A stretch of 64,000 bases of DNA from Candidatus Kapaibacterium sp. (GTDB lineage Bacteria; Bacteroidota; Ignavibacteria; Kapaibacteriales; UBA2268): positions 66,999 through 130,998 of the forward strand of contig CALHGZ010000007.1 in assembly GCA_938031175.1 (NCBI GenBank), in the 5' to 3' direction. Shown in pieces: positions 10,481 through 19,921 of this stretch (position 1 is its first letter; each line of letters opens with the position of its first letter). The notes beneath the pieces were generated by a model. That model had not been told where the DNA came from and made no database searches. It saw nothing but the letters and a program-made list of their open reading frames with translations. Both the position numbers and the translations under genes were made by a program.

Positions 10481-10500
10481 GGCGGATATAATAATCCGCC
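10481..10500 (-). terminator. Intrinsic terminator of the sialidase-like T9SS gene
   Basis: GGCGGAT and ATCCGCC form a 7-bp GC-rich stem with a 6-nt loop. Read on the minus strand it is followed by TTTTTATTTTT, 24 bp after the stop codon of the gene ending at 10524. Confidence 0.8.
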
Positions 10501-10523
10501 TTGATAGATTTAATTTGATAATT

Positions 10524-12518
10524 TTATCTTGTAATAGAAAGTATTTTTGTATAAGATTTATTTTCGATTGTAAGAACGACGTAGTAAATACCCTGATTTA
10601 AGTTGCTAGTATTAATGTTGAAAGCATTGAAACCAGTGAAAAATTCACCTGTGTACAAATTTTTGACCTTTTGTCCTAAGGCATTATATAATTCGATTGT
10701 ACCAAAGTATGGCTTATCTAAAGTGAAGGAAAATTCTGAGATTTCATTAAAAACAGGATTCGGACGCAATTCATTAATATTAAGATTGAAATCCTGTTCA
10801 TTTATAGTTGTGGTTGGATTTGTAATATCAACAAGGGTGAATAGAACATCTTGAGGCAACCAGGCATCAACGCACATTTGCTGGATCATTGGATGATAAT
10901 TATATCTTGGATGTTGAGTGTTTGTTATAGTAACTGTTTTAAGTTCAATCATAGGTACTTGCTTAATGCTTGGAACTATGGTTGGTATGTAAACCAATTT
11001 ATTGTACAAATCATCATTTGTAACATTTACAGGCTGGCTCCAGTTAGTGCCATTAATCGGGCGATAAGCCATAAATACGTCGTTTGTATATAATTCGGTA
11101 ACCTGAATATTTCCATCAGTTGTGGTATTGTAGACAAATGGTGGGTTGATTTGAATTACTTTATCAATTGATTGTATCCATTTCAGTATAATGTGTTTTC
11201 CATCAGCAGTCTTAGCAGCTTGCAAATGGTATTGCTTCGAAGATAGTAGCAATGAGTCTTTATTTTCATTACCAGTTCCCATATTTCGGATGAATAATTG
11301 CATCGGGAAAGGCTCGAAATCAGTAACTTTTTTTAGAGTCCATATACCATTTTTGAATCTGGCTTCTGCTAAATGAGCACCAGTATATCTTTGTCCATCT
11401 GTTGAAGTTAAAATTTTGACGAAATAACTTACGTCGTCAACATCATTAACAATAAAAGCATCACCAGAATACAATATATCAACTGATCCGAAATAATTTA
11501 TATTAGTAACTGAACCTTCATTAACTACAAAGTCCTCGATAAGGGAGTATGGCATAGTTTCCCAATCACTCCAATGCTGACCATAATTTGTAGATTTTGT
11601 AAACCCAACAACTCTTTGTTCGGGAGCAGAAGTGAAAAAAGTGAAGTTTGCAACATATACATTTCCATCGGCATCCACATCAATTTGTGGGGGGACTCTA
11701 TATGTACTTCCCTGTTGGTCTGGACGACGGATTACAGTTTGATTCCATTTATCAGGAGCAGATTTTGGTAAAGTGTTATCGTAACCCGCCTCATCTAAAT
11801 ATTTACCTGATATACCAAATAAATCAGCATATCCCAGTGTAGTTTGATTCAATAAATGACCTATGTGATAAACAAAACCTTCGCCATTTCCTGAAAATGA
11901 GCTTGCGATGCTCTGCCAATACATAGTACCAGGTGTAGCAATAGGAGTTTCATTTTCGGATAGATTTTCGGTATTACTTGCGTAAGTGAATAATCCACCT
12001 TTCCAAGGGTAATTACCATTGGGATCTCGTTCTGCATATATTGACATAACAAGATAAACCAATTTATTGGGGTCTTTGGTATTATTAATATTTACTAGAC
12101 CAAGAGAAGGCCATACGCTTGCTGCTAGATCTTTTTGAAAAAGAATACGTTTGTTTGACCAAGTAGTTCCCAGATTGGTGGATGTCATTGTGTAAATGTA
12201 GGTTTTAAGTGTTGTGCCGTCGGATTCTCGTAGATGCTGAACAATAGCTAATGTTCCAGATATTGGTTCATATACAATTGGTGTACAATACCCATAGACA
12301 GTAAAAGCGGCATCGACAATTCTATCAATTGTTTTACCTGCGAGCACTTCATCATTGCTGGAAATTTTTTCATTAAAATATGGAATTGCATCGGGATTTT
12401 GTAAGAGATATTTATTCATATTTTCAAAGCCCCAGAAATTCTCAGGGGTAATCAGTTGCTGTGAATATAATGAAGTCGATAAAATCAACAGGAAAAATAA
12501 ATTCGTAAGTTTGTTCAT
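10524..12518 (-). CDS. T9SS-secreted protein, sialidase/BNR-like beta-propeller
   Basis: The 664-residue protein starts with a signal peptide (about 1-19, ending SLYSQ). The central part carries repeated segments of the type STNYGQHWSDW and TSTNLGTTWSNKR, which resemble Asp-box/BNR motifs of sialidase-fold beta-propellers. A T9SS type A C-terminal domain (NELRPNPVFNE ... ELYNALGQKVKNL ... NQGIYYVVL) fills the last 80 residues. It is expected at the cell surface. Catalytic residues of true sialidases (arginine triad, Asp, Tyr/Glu) are not evident, so binding or structural roles are equally possible. A GGAGAG ribosome site precedes the ATG and an intrinsic terminator follows at 10481-10500. Confidence 0.8.
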   Translation of the reverse strand: MNKLTNLFFLLILSTSLYSQQLITPENFWGFENMNKYLLQNPDAIPYFNEKISSNDEVLAGKTIDRIVDAAFTVYGYCTPIVYEPISGTLAIVQHLRESDGTTLKTYIYTMTSTNLGTTWSNKRILFQKDLAASVWPSLGLVNINNTKDPNKLVYLVMSIYAERDPNGNYPWKGGLFTYASNTENLSENETPIATPGTMYWQSIASSFSGNGEGFVYHIGHLLNQTTLGYADLFGISGKYLDEAGYDNTLPKSAPDKWNQTVIRRPDQQGSTYRVPPQIDVDADGNVYVANFTFFTSAPEQRVVGFTKSTNYGQHWSDWETMPYSLIEDFVVNEGSVTNINYFGSVDILYSGDAFIVNDVDDVSYFVKILTSTDGQRYTGAHLAEARFKNGIWTLKKVTDFEPFPMQLFIRNMGTGNENKDSLLLSSKQYHLQAAKTADGKHIILKWIQSIDKVIQINPPFVYNTTTDGNIQVTELYTNDVFMAYRPINGTNWSQPVNVTNDDLYNKLVYIPTIVPSIKQVPMIELKTVTITNTQHPRYNYHPMIQQMCVDAWLPQDVLFTLVDITNPTTTINEQDFNLNINELRPNPVFNEISEFSFTLDKPYFGTIELYNALGQKVKNLYTGEFFTGFNAFNINTSNLNQGIYYVVLTIENKSYTKILSITR

Positions 12519-12561
12519 AAGGTCTCTCCAAAGTATTTTTAAGATATCAAATAATGAAAAA

Positions 12562-12569
12562 CAAATTTA
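12562..12569 (-). promoter_or_regulatory. Promoter -7 box (TAnnTTTG) for the sialidase-like T9SS gene
   Basis: TAAATTTG on the minus strand, 43 nt before the start codon, matches the Bacteroidota sigma-A -7 consensus. A TTG at -33 is not clear. Confidence 0.4.
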
Positions 12570-12688
12570 ATAAATTTTGTTATCAATTATTAACACAAAT
12601 TATTGTTTATTAGGGCAAATGTTACAAACAATTTATTAATTTATATTTCGTTAAAAAGCTAACTATTATCATTTAAGGAAGGGATATA

Positions 12689-13780
12689 ATGAATATAGAT
12701 GAAAACTTAATCAGAGAAAAATTAGAGAATTTGGTAGACCCTGATTTAAATAAAACATTCAAAGAATTAGGCTATATACACGAGATTCAGGTAAGAAACG
12801 GACTAATAAAAATCTATTTAAAAATAGTACAACCCATCCATTGGATAGCCGAAGAAATTAATAGATTATGTGCTAATGCCTTAAACGAAATCGCATCTGA
12901 TTTGGAAAATGAAATAATAATTAGTGAATTAGAACAGCAAGACCCTGGCAGAACTGTACTAAAGGGAGTGAAAAATATAATAGCAGTAGCTTCTGGGAAA
13001 GGTGGTGTGGGTAAATCATCGATAGCTTCGAATATTGCATCTGCATTATCATTAAATGGAGCAAAAGTTGGAATTTTGGACGGTGATGTATATGGTCCGA
13101 GTCAACCTACTATGTTCGGATTGACTGATTCAAGACTCGAAGTTCTTGAGAAAGAGGATGGAACAGTTGTGGCACTTCCAACTGAAAAATGGGGTATAAA
13201 AGTTGCATCTATGGGCTTCATTATGAATAGAGACCAGGCAGCGATAATACGTGGACCTATGCTTGCAAGCTATTTTTCTATGCTTTTCGAGCAATTGGAT
13301 TGGGGATTGCTCGATTTCCTAGTTTTTGATTTGCCGCCCGGTACGGGTGATATACAGCTTACCCTGACACAAAAAATACCATTAACAGGTGCTGTGATTG
13401 TAACAACTCCACAGGAAATAGCTCTTGCTGACGTTCGAAGAAGTATTGCTATGTTCAAAAGAGTTAATGTCAATATACTTGGAATAATCGAAAATATGAG
13501 TTATTTTTCACCTCCCGATATGCCTGATAAAAAATATTATATATTTGGTCGTGGTGGTGGCAAGCTGGTTGCCGAAGAAACTGGGGTTCCTTTGCTTGGC
13601 GAAGTTCCGTTGGATATTGTTATGAGAGAAGGAAATGATGGTGGTTTGCCAATTGTTCTCAGGGATGATGTTTCAAAACAAAAGCAGATTTTAATTCACA
13701 TAACAAAGAATATTGTTAGGGAAATAAGGAAAATTAACCAAAAGATGTTATCCGATTATACATTACAAATTCAAATCTAA
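12689..13780 (+). CDS. mrp: Mrp/ApbC-type iron-sulfur cluster carrier ATPase
   Basis: Mrp carries Fe-S clusters to apoproteins in the cytoplasm. An N-terminal MIP18/DUF59 domain (about 1-80) precedes the ParA-like ATPase with deviant Walker A SGKGGVGKS at 102-110 and the DLPPGTGD block near 220. The CxxC that binds the bridging cluster in ApbC/NBP35 is absent: the usual place after ENMSYF reads SPPDMPDKK. Many FCB-group Mrp proteins seem to share this, so transfer may not depend on it. The ATG is preceded by AAGGAAGGG. The NFU gene follows 3 bp after the stop, supporting a common operon and Fe-S role. Confidence 0.92.
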   Translation: MNIDENLIREKLENLVDPDLNKTFKELGYIHEIQVRNGLIKIYLKIVQPIHWIAEEINRLCANALNEIASDLENEIIISELEQQDPGRTVLKGVKNIIAVASGKGGVGKSSIASNIASALSLNGAKVGILDGDVYGPSQPTMFGLTDSRLEVLEKEDGTVVALPTEKWGIKVASMGFIMNRDQAAIIRGPMLASYFSMLFEQLDWGLLDFLVFDLPPGTGDIQLTLTQKIPLTGAVIVTTPQEIALADVRRSIAMFKRVNVNILGIIENMSYFSPPDMPDKKYYIFGRGGGKLVAEETGVPLLGEVPLDIVMREGNDGGLPIVLRDDVSKQKQILIHITKNIVREIRKINQKMLSDYTLQIQI

Positions 13781-13783
13781 TCA

Positions 13784-14017
13784 ATGAATATTAAAGAAAA
13801 AGTTGAAGAAATACTTGCCGATTTAAGGCCCTATCTTCAAATAGATAATGGTGATATTGAATTTGTTAGATATGATATAGAAAATAAAGTACTCGAGGTT
13901 AGATTTCTCGGGATGTGTGGGAATTGCCCGCTTTCACAAATGACATTAAGAGCGGGTATAGAACAATTCATCATAAAAAATATTCCCGAAGTAAAAAGAA
14001 TTGAAGCTGTTCAATAA
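13784..14017 (+). CDS. NifU C-terminal-domain (NFU) iron-sulfur scaffold
   Basis: This 77-residue protein is a stand-alone NFU domain. The cluster-binding CGNC motif (Cys45 and Cys48) and the DNGDIEFV and EVRFLGMCG blocks are intact. NFU proteins bridge a 4Fe-4S cluster between two monomers and pass it to targets. It starts 3 bp after mrp, so the two form a compact Fe-S delivery pair that would serve enzymes in this window such as aconitase and SdhB. Confidence 0.93.
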   Translation: MNIKEKVEEILADLRPYLQIDNGDIEFVRYDIENKVLEVRFLGMCGNCPLSQMTLRAGIEQFIIKNIPEVKRIEAVQ

Positions 14018-14287
14018 CTAAATGAATTTTTATTTTATTGAATTCAGGATTGTTAGTCATCATTGAATTATTAACCGAACTCGATGCATAAAATAGATAT
14101 CTATGTGTTTTATTCAGGGATTACAGCGATATAAGGAAACTAACACATATAAATCAGCTTTATCTTTTTTTATCAAATTTTAGATTGCTTTAATCTTGGT
14201 TAATCATCATTTAAAAAATCATTTGGTATTGAAGTATAAATTTTTAAATTTTAGTAAATTCAATATATAAAAATTGAAATGGGAGCA

Positions 14288-14509
14288 ATGAACCGTTATG
14301 AAGAATTAATCTCGCTAGTTCAGACTTTTGAAAAGGATTTCAAGAAATTCTACAACAATCATAACCGTTCTGCTGGTATTAGGTTACGAAAACACATGCA
14401 AACCCTCAGAAAATTTGCAAAAAATATAAGAGTTGAGGTACAACTACTGAATAGACAATTACAGGATCTTTCCCAACCAGATAAAGATTCAGTTAAAATC
14501 AGCCAATAG
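14288..14509 (+). CDS. Histone H1-like Hc1 family protein
   Basis: A 73-residue, basic, helical protein matches the Hc1/H1-like family of Bacteroidota: MNRYEELISLV..FEKDFKKFY, then the conserved NRSAGIRLRKHMQTLRKFAKNIRVEVQ segment. Family members are small nucleoid-associated proteins. I choose the ATG at 14288 because GGGAG lies just upstream of it and the family starts here; the ATG at 14279 would add three residues and contain that ribosome site. Its 3' end overlaps the convergent CsgG/TolB-like gene by 21 bp. Confidence 0.8.
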   Translation: MNRYEELISLVQTFEKDFKKFYNNHNRSAGIRLRKHMQTLRKFAKNIRVEVQLLNRQLQDLSQPDKDSVKISQ

Positions 14510-15499
14510 TTCATTGACGATAGTTCGCAGGATCAAGCGAAGTTTATCTAGGTCGTCTTCTAATAATACATTACTTGCAGATTTTAAAACCTCAATGTTA
14601 TCTTTACTTATATCAAGAAGAGAGAGACTAATATCAGCGCCTTTTTCAGTTCTAATAAATGAGCCAGTTATGAGATAATCAATACTAAAAGATTGTAATG
14701 CCTGAATTTCATAAAGAGTCGGTTTTTCAGAATTATCTGGGTCAGACAAATTGTGCATTAAATAAATTGAATCCCGTGTATCTGTATCGTAAATAACTAA
14801 TCGGGAAAATTTACTTGCCTGTTCGAAAATGGTTTCGATCATATCGAAAGAAATAATTTCTTTGAATTGAAATAATTCCCAGCTTTTTTGTCTGTCATCA
14901 TTTTCGAAATATATTCCACCAATGACAAGCGTTTTAGCTGGAAAAACCTTAAAGCTTCCGGGAGCATCGGCATATAAATTCGAATCTCCTTCGCTTACAG
15001 CGAAAGCTCTTTGAACAGCAATTAAAAGACTTGGATCGTAGAGTACATCTTCATCACTTCCCTTTCTGTAGTTGAGGTATGCATAACCATATCCATCGAA
15101 TCTTATGGGAATAGAGTCAATATGATAATTAGTGATATCAACACGTATAATATTTTTCAATCTGTTAACTTTGATAAATAGCAATCTGTCTGCTCGCAAT
15201 TCCTCTGCAATATTCAATGCTGTAGGTTCTATATTTTTTTCTTTTAATCGTAAAACCGCTGTATCACGCAATTCAATTGGTAGAAGAAAATACCGTTTGG
15301 TTAATCTTCCGGCTAAAGCCATAGCAGCTATGACTTTATGCTCATCTAAATCCTTTGCACCATCACCGAATTGAACGGGAGCCATTAGTACTTTAATTGG
15401 TTTGAATTGATCGCGAGGCTTTAAACTATCGGGTTGAGCATGAAGATTGCTTCCAATTATTAGAGCAATTATAGATAACAGAATACAATTTGTTTTCAT
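14489..15499 (-). CDS. Secreted protein with two CsgG/TolB-N-like lobes, unknown function
   Basis: A 336-residue protein with an N-terminal signal peptide (about 1-21, ending LHAQ). Two related segments follow (about 31-160 and 180-330). Each has a strand such as KVLMAPVQF or TLVIGGIYF, a helix, and a strand pattern like ADRLLFIKVNRL or IDYLITGSFI, which recalls the N-terminal alpha/beta domain of TolB and CsgG-type periplasmic proteins. This is structural resemblance only. It overlaps the upstream polX gene by four bases (ATGA), so translation is probably coupled, although a secreted protein and a PHP nuclease have no obvious common task. Confidence 0.72.
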   Translation of the reverse strand: MKTNCILLSIIALIIGSNLHAQPDSLKPRDQFKPIKVLMAPVQFGDGAKDLDEHKVIAAMALAGRLTKRYFLLPIELRDTAVLRLKEKNIEPTALNIAEELRADRLLFIKVNRLKNIIRVDITNYHIDSIPIRFDGYGYAYLNYRKGSDEDVLYDPSLLIAVQRAFAVSEGDSNLYADAPGSFKVFPAKTLVIGGIYFENDDRQKSWELFQFKEIISFDMIETIFEQASKFSRLVIYDTDTRDSIYLMHNLSDPDNSEKPTLYEIQALQSFSIDYLITGSFIRTEKGADISLSLLDISKDNIEVLKSASNVLLEDDLDKLRLILRTIVNELLADFN

Positions 15500-17157
15500 T
15501 TCTTTTCTCTGATAAATTTTTCGAATTCATATAGATTAAGGCAATTGATAATATCAGCAGCTTCCAGTCCGCCTTTTCTTGCAACTTTTACTCCAATAAA
15601 GACGTCTAAAAGCGTATTTACATTATGGGAATCAGGGTTAATAGAAATTTTAACACTTTTAGATTTTGCAAATTCAAGGTATTCCCAAGGCAGGTCAAGT
15701 CGGTATGGATTGGCATTTATTTCAATAATTTTATCCTCAGAGGCAGCAACATCGATTATCTCGTGCACATCAACTTCGTATGGTGGTCGGGCAAGTAGTA
15801 ATCTTCCTGTTGGATGCCCGAGCATTGTAGTGAATGGGCTTCTAAGTGCATAGGTAATCCGCCGGGTCATTTCAGAGCGGCTCATTTTGAATGATGAATG
15901 AACTGATGCTATAACAATATCGAATAATTTTAAAATTTCTTCGGGATAGTCAAGCGAACCATCGGGTAAAATATCTGATTCTATTCCTTTATATATTTTG
16001 ATACCTAAGTTCTCAGAGTTAAGTTCATCAATTTCTTTATGTTGCTCATATATCCGTTCGATTGAAAGTCCGTTAGCATAAGAAGCAGATCGACTATGGT
16101 CGCAAATTACAAAATATTCGAAACCTAGCTCTTTCGAAGCTAATGCCATTTCTTTAATAGTGTTTTTGCCATCGCTCCAATCTGAATGGCAATGTATCAT
16201 ACCTTTCAGATCTTGTTCAGTAACAAGATTTGGCAGAGCATAATTTTTTGCTTTTTCTAATATTTTTGGTGATTCACGCAATTCTGGTTCGACAAATTGG
16301 AGATTAAGTAAATCATACAATTCCTTTTCAGAAACAAGGACTAATTTTTCGCTACTATTATATAATTCACCGTTTATATATTTAAGCCCTTTTGATTCAG
16401 CTATTTTAAGAAATTCGCTTATATATTCTTCAGAACCAGTTGTTTGATGCAATTGCCAAATAAAATTATCGGGTTTTGTAATCATGATATTAATCGGTAT
16501 TAAACTTTTGAATTGACTTAAAAACTCTTGGAAACTGATATCGTAATTAGCGTTTACAATAATATTTAGTTCAGAAAGTGTTTCAGCGAATCTTCTAAAA
16601 TTTCCTGTTATCACGGCATCGTTAACATCATGAAGTTTTTTTATTTCATTAATTAAATTTTCAGCAGATCTTTTTATTGCCTCTTGCAAAAAACGTCCAC
16701 GAGAAGCTTTTATGTGTTGAATGCTATTCAAAATCATTTCGATAGTTTTTTCAGTGAAACCTTTGAGTTGACGAACTCTGCTTTCTAAACAGGCTTCCTC
16801 TAATTCATCAATATCAGTAATCCCGAGCTTTTCATACAATAATTTTGCTTTCTTCGGTCCGATGCCGGGAATTTTTGTAATTTCGACAAGTGACTCGGGA
16901 ATTTCTTCAATCAATCTTTCATAATATTTCATTTTGCCATTAAGCACGTAATCTGAAATTTTTTCTATGAGTGCTTTGCCGAAGCCTTCAATTTCGCCTA
17001 ATGTTCCATTACGGACATGTTCAAAGATGTCAATATCATTTTCTATAAGGTAAGTAGCGGCATTCAAATATGCCCGTGCTTTGAAAGGATTTTCACCTTT
17101 GATTTCAAGCAAGGTTGCTATGTTTTTTAAAATTCTTATTAATTCTGCTTTGTCCAT
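15496..17157 (-). CDS. polX: PolX family protein with intact PHP domain and degraded polymerase site
   Basis: Bacterial PolX joins a family X polymerase to a PHP 3'-5' exonuclease/phosphoesterase. The N-terminal HhH 8-kDa region (MDKAELIRIL...GENPFKARAY) and a second HhH (IPGIGPKKA near 95-105) are present. The polymerase palm motif, normally GS..RR..ET.GDID, here reads GNFRR..ETLSELN, so the two metal-binding aspartates are Glu196 and Asn198. PHP motifs are complete: HCHSDWSDG (322-330), CDHS (352-355), SVHSS, GHPTGR and NPDSHN (507-512). I infer a nuclease without polymerase activity. The start at 17157 matches the family; an ATG at 17166 and a TTG at 17169 are upstream. Normal PolX is about 570 residues, here 554. 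Confidence 0.88.
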   Translation of the reverse strand: MDKAELIRILKNIATLLEIKGENPFKARAYLNAATYLIENDIDIFEHVRNGTLGEIEGFGKALIEKISDYVLNGKMKYYERLIEEIPESLVEITKIPGIGPKKAKLLYEKLGITDIDELEEACLESRVRQLKGFTEKTIEMILNSIQHIKASRGRFLQEAIKRSAENLINEIKKLHDVNDAVITGNFRRFAETLSELNIIVNANYDISFQEFLSQFKSLIPINIMITKPDNFIWQLHQTTGSEEYISEFLKIAESKGLKYINGELYNSSEKLVLVSEKELYDLLNLQFVEPELRESPKILEKAKNYALPNLVTEQDLKGMIHCHSDWSDGKNTIKEMALASKELGFEYFVICDHSRSASYANGLSIERIYEQHKEIDELNSENLGIKIYKGIESDILPDGSLDYPEEILKLFDIVIASVHSSFKMSRSEMTRRITYALRSPFTTMLGHPTGRLLLARPPYEVDVHEIIDVAASEDKIIEINANPYRLDLPWEYLEFAKSKSVKISINPDSHNVNTLLDVFIGVKVARKGGLEAADIINCLNLYEFEKFIREKK

Positions 17158-17478
17158 TTGTAACATCAATTATTTATCTTACTATTTGCAAAATTAGTCA
17201 ATGTGATCATAAGTGGGAATAGTCATAAAATTGAATTCAAATAATTTTAATAAAATTTATTCTAATTAAACAAGATTGAATCTCAGAGTAAATATTCAAA
17301 CAATAAATTAAATTCAAACTAATGTGTATTCAGAATGCGGATTAATTTAATATTGATTTAAAATGTTGAACCCAGACAACGTTAAATTTACATATTTAAA
17401 GTATATTTTAGAAATTTAGTTGTTGTATATTATATTATCTGGATTTAAAAATTTTCTAAAATTAAGCAGGTTTATAAT
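17158..17478. other. Divergent promoter region polX / icd
   Basis: This 321-bp AT-rich spacer separates divergent polX and icd. A TAATTTTG box for polX lies at 17189-17196. No exact -7 box was found for icd, whose leader carries GCAGG upstream of the ATG. No ORF or repeat stands out. Confidence 0.55.
17189..17196 (-). promoter_or_regulatory. Promoter -7 box (TAnnTTTG) for polX
   Basis: TAATTTTG on the minus strand lies 31 nt before the polX start codon, the same spacing as for several other genes in this window. The -33 element is not clear. Confidence 0.45.
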
Positions 17479-19719
17479 ATGGTAAATCAAACAATTTATT
17501 GGACTAAAACAGACGAAGCTCCTCTTTTAGCAACATATTCATTTCTGCCAATATTAAAAGCATTTACAAAAGGTACTGGTATAAACATTGAACTCAAGGA
17601 TATTAGTCTTGCTGGCCGTATAATAGCTAATTTCCCCGATAATTTAAGAGAAGATCAGAAAATTCCAGATCATTTAGCAGAATTGGGAGAATTAGCAAAA
17701 ACATCAGAAGCTAATATAATTAAGTTGCCTAATATTAGCGCTACAATTCCTCAGCTACAAGCAGCTATCAAAGAATTAAGAGAGAAGGGCTATGATATTC
17801 CAGAATATCCCGAAGAAGCAGTTAACGAGAAAGATAAAGAATTGCAAGCACGTTTCGGTAAAGTATTGGGTTCAGCTGTTAATCCAGTATTACGTGAGGG
17901 TAATTCGGATAGAAGACCAGCTGAGTCAGTGAAGAAGTTTGCCAAAAAAAACCCTCATAAAATGATGAAACCTTGGCCACCACCATCAGAATCAAAAGCA
18001 CGTGTTGCTCATATGAACGAGAAAGATTTTTTTGGAAGTGAAAATTCTATGACAGTTCAAAATCCCTGTAAGGTAAGGATAGAATTTGTGGATAAAGATG
18101 GCAATGTAAATATTCTAAAACCAGAATTTCCTCTATTAGCTGGCGAAGTAATTGATACTGCAGTTATGAATGTAGCTGCTTTGCGAAAATTTTATGAGCA
18201 GGAAATAGAAGCTGCTAGAAAAGACGGAATTCTTTTCTCTTTGCATCTGAAAGCTACGATGATGAAAGTATCTGATCCAATTATGTTTGGGCATTGCGTA
18301 GATATCTTTTATCAAGATGCGCTTGAAAAACATGCTGAAGTATTAAATGAAATTGGTGCAAATGTTAATAATGGCATTGCTGATATTTTAGAAAAAATTA
18401 AGAAGTTGCCACCTGAAAAACAGGCTGAAATAGAATCAGATATAAACAAAATGTATGAAAAACGTCCCGACCTTGCAATGGTTGATTCACGTAATGGGAT
18501 TACTAATTTACATACTCCAAATAATATAATAATTGACGCTTCAATGCCGAATGTAATTCGTGATGGCGGGAAAATGTGGAATAAAAATGATGAACTACAG
18601 GATTGCGTTGCAGTCATACCCGATCGTTGTTATGCACCGATATATAAAGAAATACTTGAAAATGCAAAATCAAATGGACAATTCGATCCTGCAACAATGG
18701 GAAATGTCGCCAATGTTGGATTAATGGCTCAAAAAGCGGAAGAATATGGCTCGCATGACAAAACATTTCAGGCAAGTGAAAACGGAATAATTAGAGTCGT
18801 TGATGATTTAGGGAGGGTTTTACTGCAACAAACTGTTGAGAAAGGCGATATTTTTAGGATGTGCCAAACGAAGGATTTACCAATAAAAGATTGGATAAAA
18901 TTAGCAGTTAAACGGGCAAGAGTTACAGGAAATCCAGCTATCTTCTGGCTAAATGAAGAAAGAGCACACGATAGGGAAATCATTGCAAAAGTAAATAAAT
19001 ATCTACCTGAAAATGATATTGAAGGTTTGGATATACGTATAATGAAGCCACAAGAAGCAATGAGATTTACGCTCGATAGAGTTAGAAAAGGGTTCGATAC
19101 AATATCTGTTACTGGAAATGTATTGCGTGATTATTTAACAGATTTATTCCCGATCCTTGAATTAGGCACTAGTGCACGAATGCTCTCAATTGTTCCTTTA
19201 TTAAATGGTGGTGGATTGTTTGAAACAGGAGCAGGAGGTTCTGCACCAAAGCATGTACAGCAATTCCTTAAAGAGGGGCATTTAAGATGGGATTCTCTTG
19301 GGGAGTATTGTGCTTTAGTTCCATCATTTGAGTTGATCTACGAAAAAACTGGTAATATAAAGGCAAAAGTTTTGGCTGAAACTCTTGATGAAGCAGTTGG
19401 AATGTATTTGGAAAATTCAAGGTATCCATCACGAAAAGTTAACGAAATTGATAATCGAGGCAGTACATTTTATTTAGCTATGTATTGGGCTGAAGCTTTA
19501 GCAAAACAAGATAAAGATTTCGAGCTGAAAGAAAGATTTTCTAAACCTGCGGCTGAAATGAAAAAATATGAGCAAAAAATTAATGAAGAATTGCTCGCCG
19601 CTCAAGGGAACCCCGTTGATATTGGTGGATATTATTTGCCAGACGATGAAAAAGCTGAAAAAGCTATGCGTCCAAGTCTGACTTTTAATAAAATTATAAA
19701 TGAGTTACTGATGAACTAA
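17479..19719 (+). CDS. icd: Monomeric NADP-dependent isocitrate dehydrogenase
   Basis: The 746-residue length and sequence ([19 protein letters not shown] at the N-terminus, [29 protein letters not shown]) identify the monomeric type II isocitrate dehydrogenase, which decarboxylates isocitrate to 2-oxoglutarate with NADP+ in the cytoplasm. It is unrelated in fold length to the homodimeric Icd. With aconitase and SdhCAB it gives three TCA steps in this window. The gene stands alone, divergent from polX and convergent with the FN3 T9SS gene. No terminator was recognised in the 200 bp behind it. Confidence 0.97.
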   Translation: MVNQTIYWTKTDEAPLLATYSFLPILKAFTKGTGINIELKDISLAGRIIANFPDNLREDQKIPDHLAELGELAKTSEANIIKLPNISATIPQLQAAIKELREKGYDIPEYPEEAVNEKDKELQARFGKVLGSAVNPVLREGNSDRRPAESVKKFAKKNPHKMMKPWPPPSESKARVAHMNEKDFFGSENSMTVQNPCKVRIEFVDKDGNVNILKPEFPLLAGEVIDTAVMNVAALRKFYEQEIEAARKDGILFSLHLKATMMKVSDPIMFGHCVDIFYQDALEKHAEVLNEIGANVNNGIADILEKIKKLPPEKQAEIESDINKMYEKRPDLAMVDSRNGITNLHTPNNIIIDASMPNVIRDGGKMWNKNDELQDCVAVIPDRCYAPIYKEILENAKSNGQFDPATMGNVANVGLMAQKAEEYGSHDKTFQASENGIIRVVDDLGRVLLQQTVEKGDIFRMCQTKDLPIKDWIKLAVKRARVTGNPAIFWLNEERAHDREIIAKVNKYLPENDIEGLDIRIMKPQEAMRFTLDRVRKGFDTISVTGNVLRDYLTDLFPILELGTSARMLSIVPLLNGGGLFETGAGGSAPKHVQQFLKEGHLRWDSLGEYCALVPSFELIYEKTGNIKAKVLAETLDEAVGMYLENSRYPSRKVNEIDNRGSTFYLAMYWAEALAKQDKDFELKERFSKPAAEMKKYEQKINEELLAAQGNPVDIGGYYLPDDEKAEKAMRPSLTFNKIINELLMN

Positions 19720-19921
19720 CGAATTCGGCATGCTTTATCGAGCCTAATTTGTGTTCATTTAGAAGGATACTTAAATCAATAGAAAGATCAATAGAAAATC
19801 AACTATTTATTTTTAATATAAATTGTTTTTACATACTTTCTTTATAGGCGATAGGTTACAATTGGATAATATCTTATCTGAATGATAGTTGAACAGACAT
19901 AAGTGCTTGTGACGATATTGT

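Larger units (their letters stand above)
10055..10523. other. AT-rich intergenic region with two hairpins
   Basis: This 469-bp spacer lies between two T9SS cargo genes on the minus strand. It carries the terminator of the sialidase-like gene (10481-10500), a second strong stem-loop (10385-10413), and the presumed promoter of the IgGFc-domain gene at its left end. I found no ORF I would support. Confidence 0.6.

Noticed and set aside
10401-10601. Plus-strand ORF in the 10 kb gap
   Set aside because: It crosses the hairpin and terminator, has no ribosome site and overlaps the 3' end of the T9SS gene.
19780-19805. Short direct repeat ATCAATAGAAA behind icd
   Set aside because: Eleven-base AT-rich repeat with no structure; likely chance.
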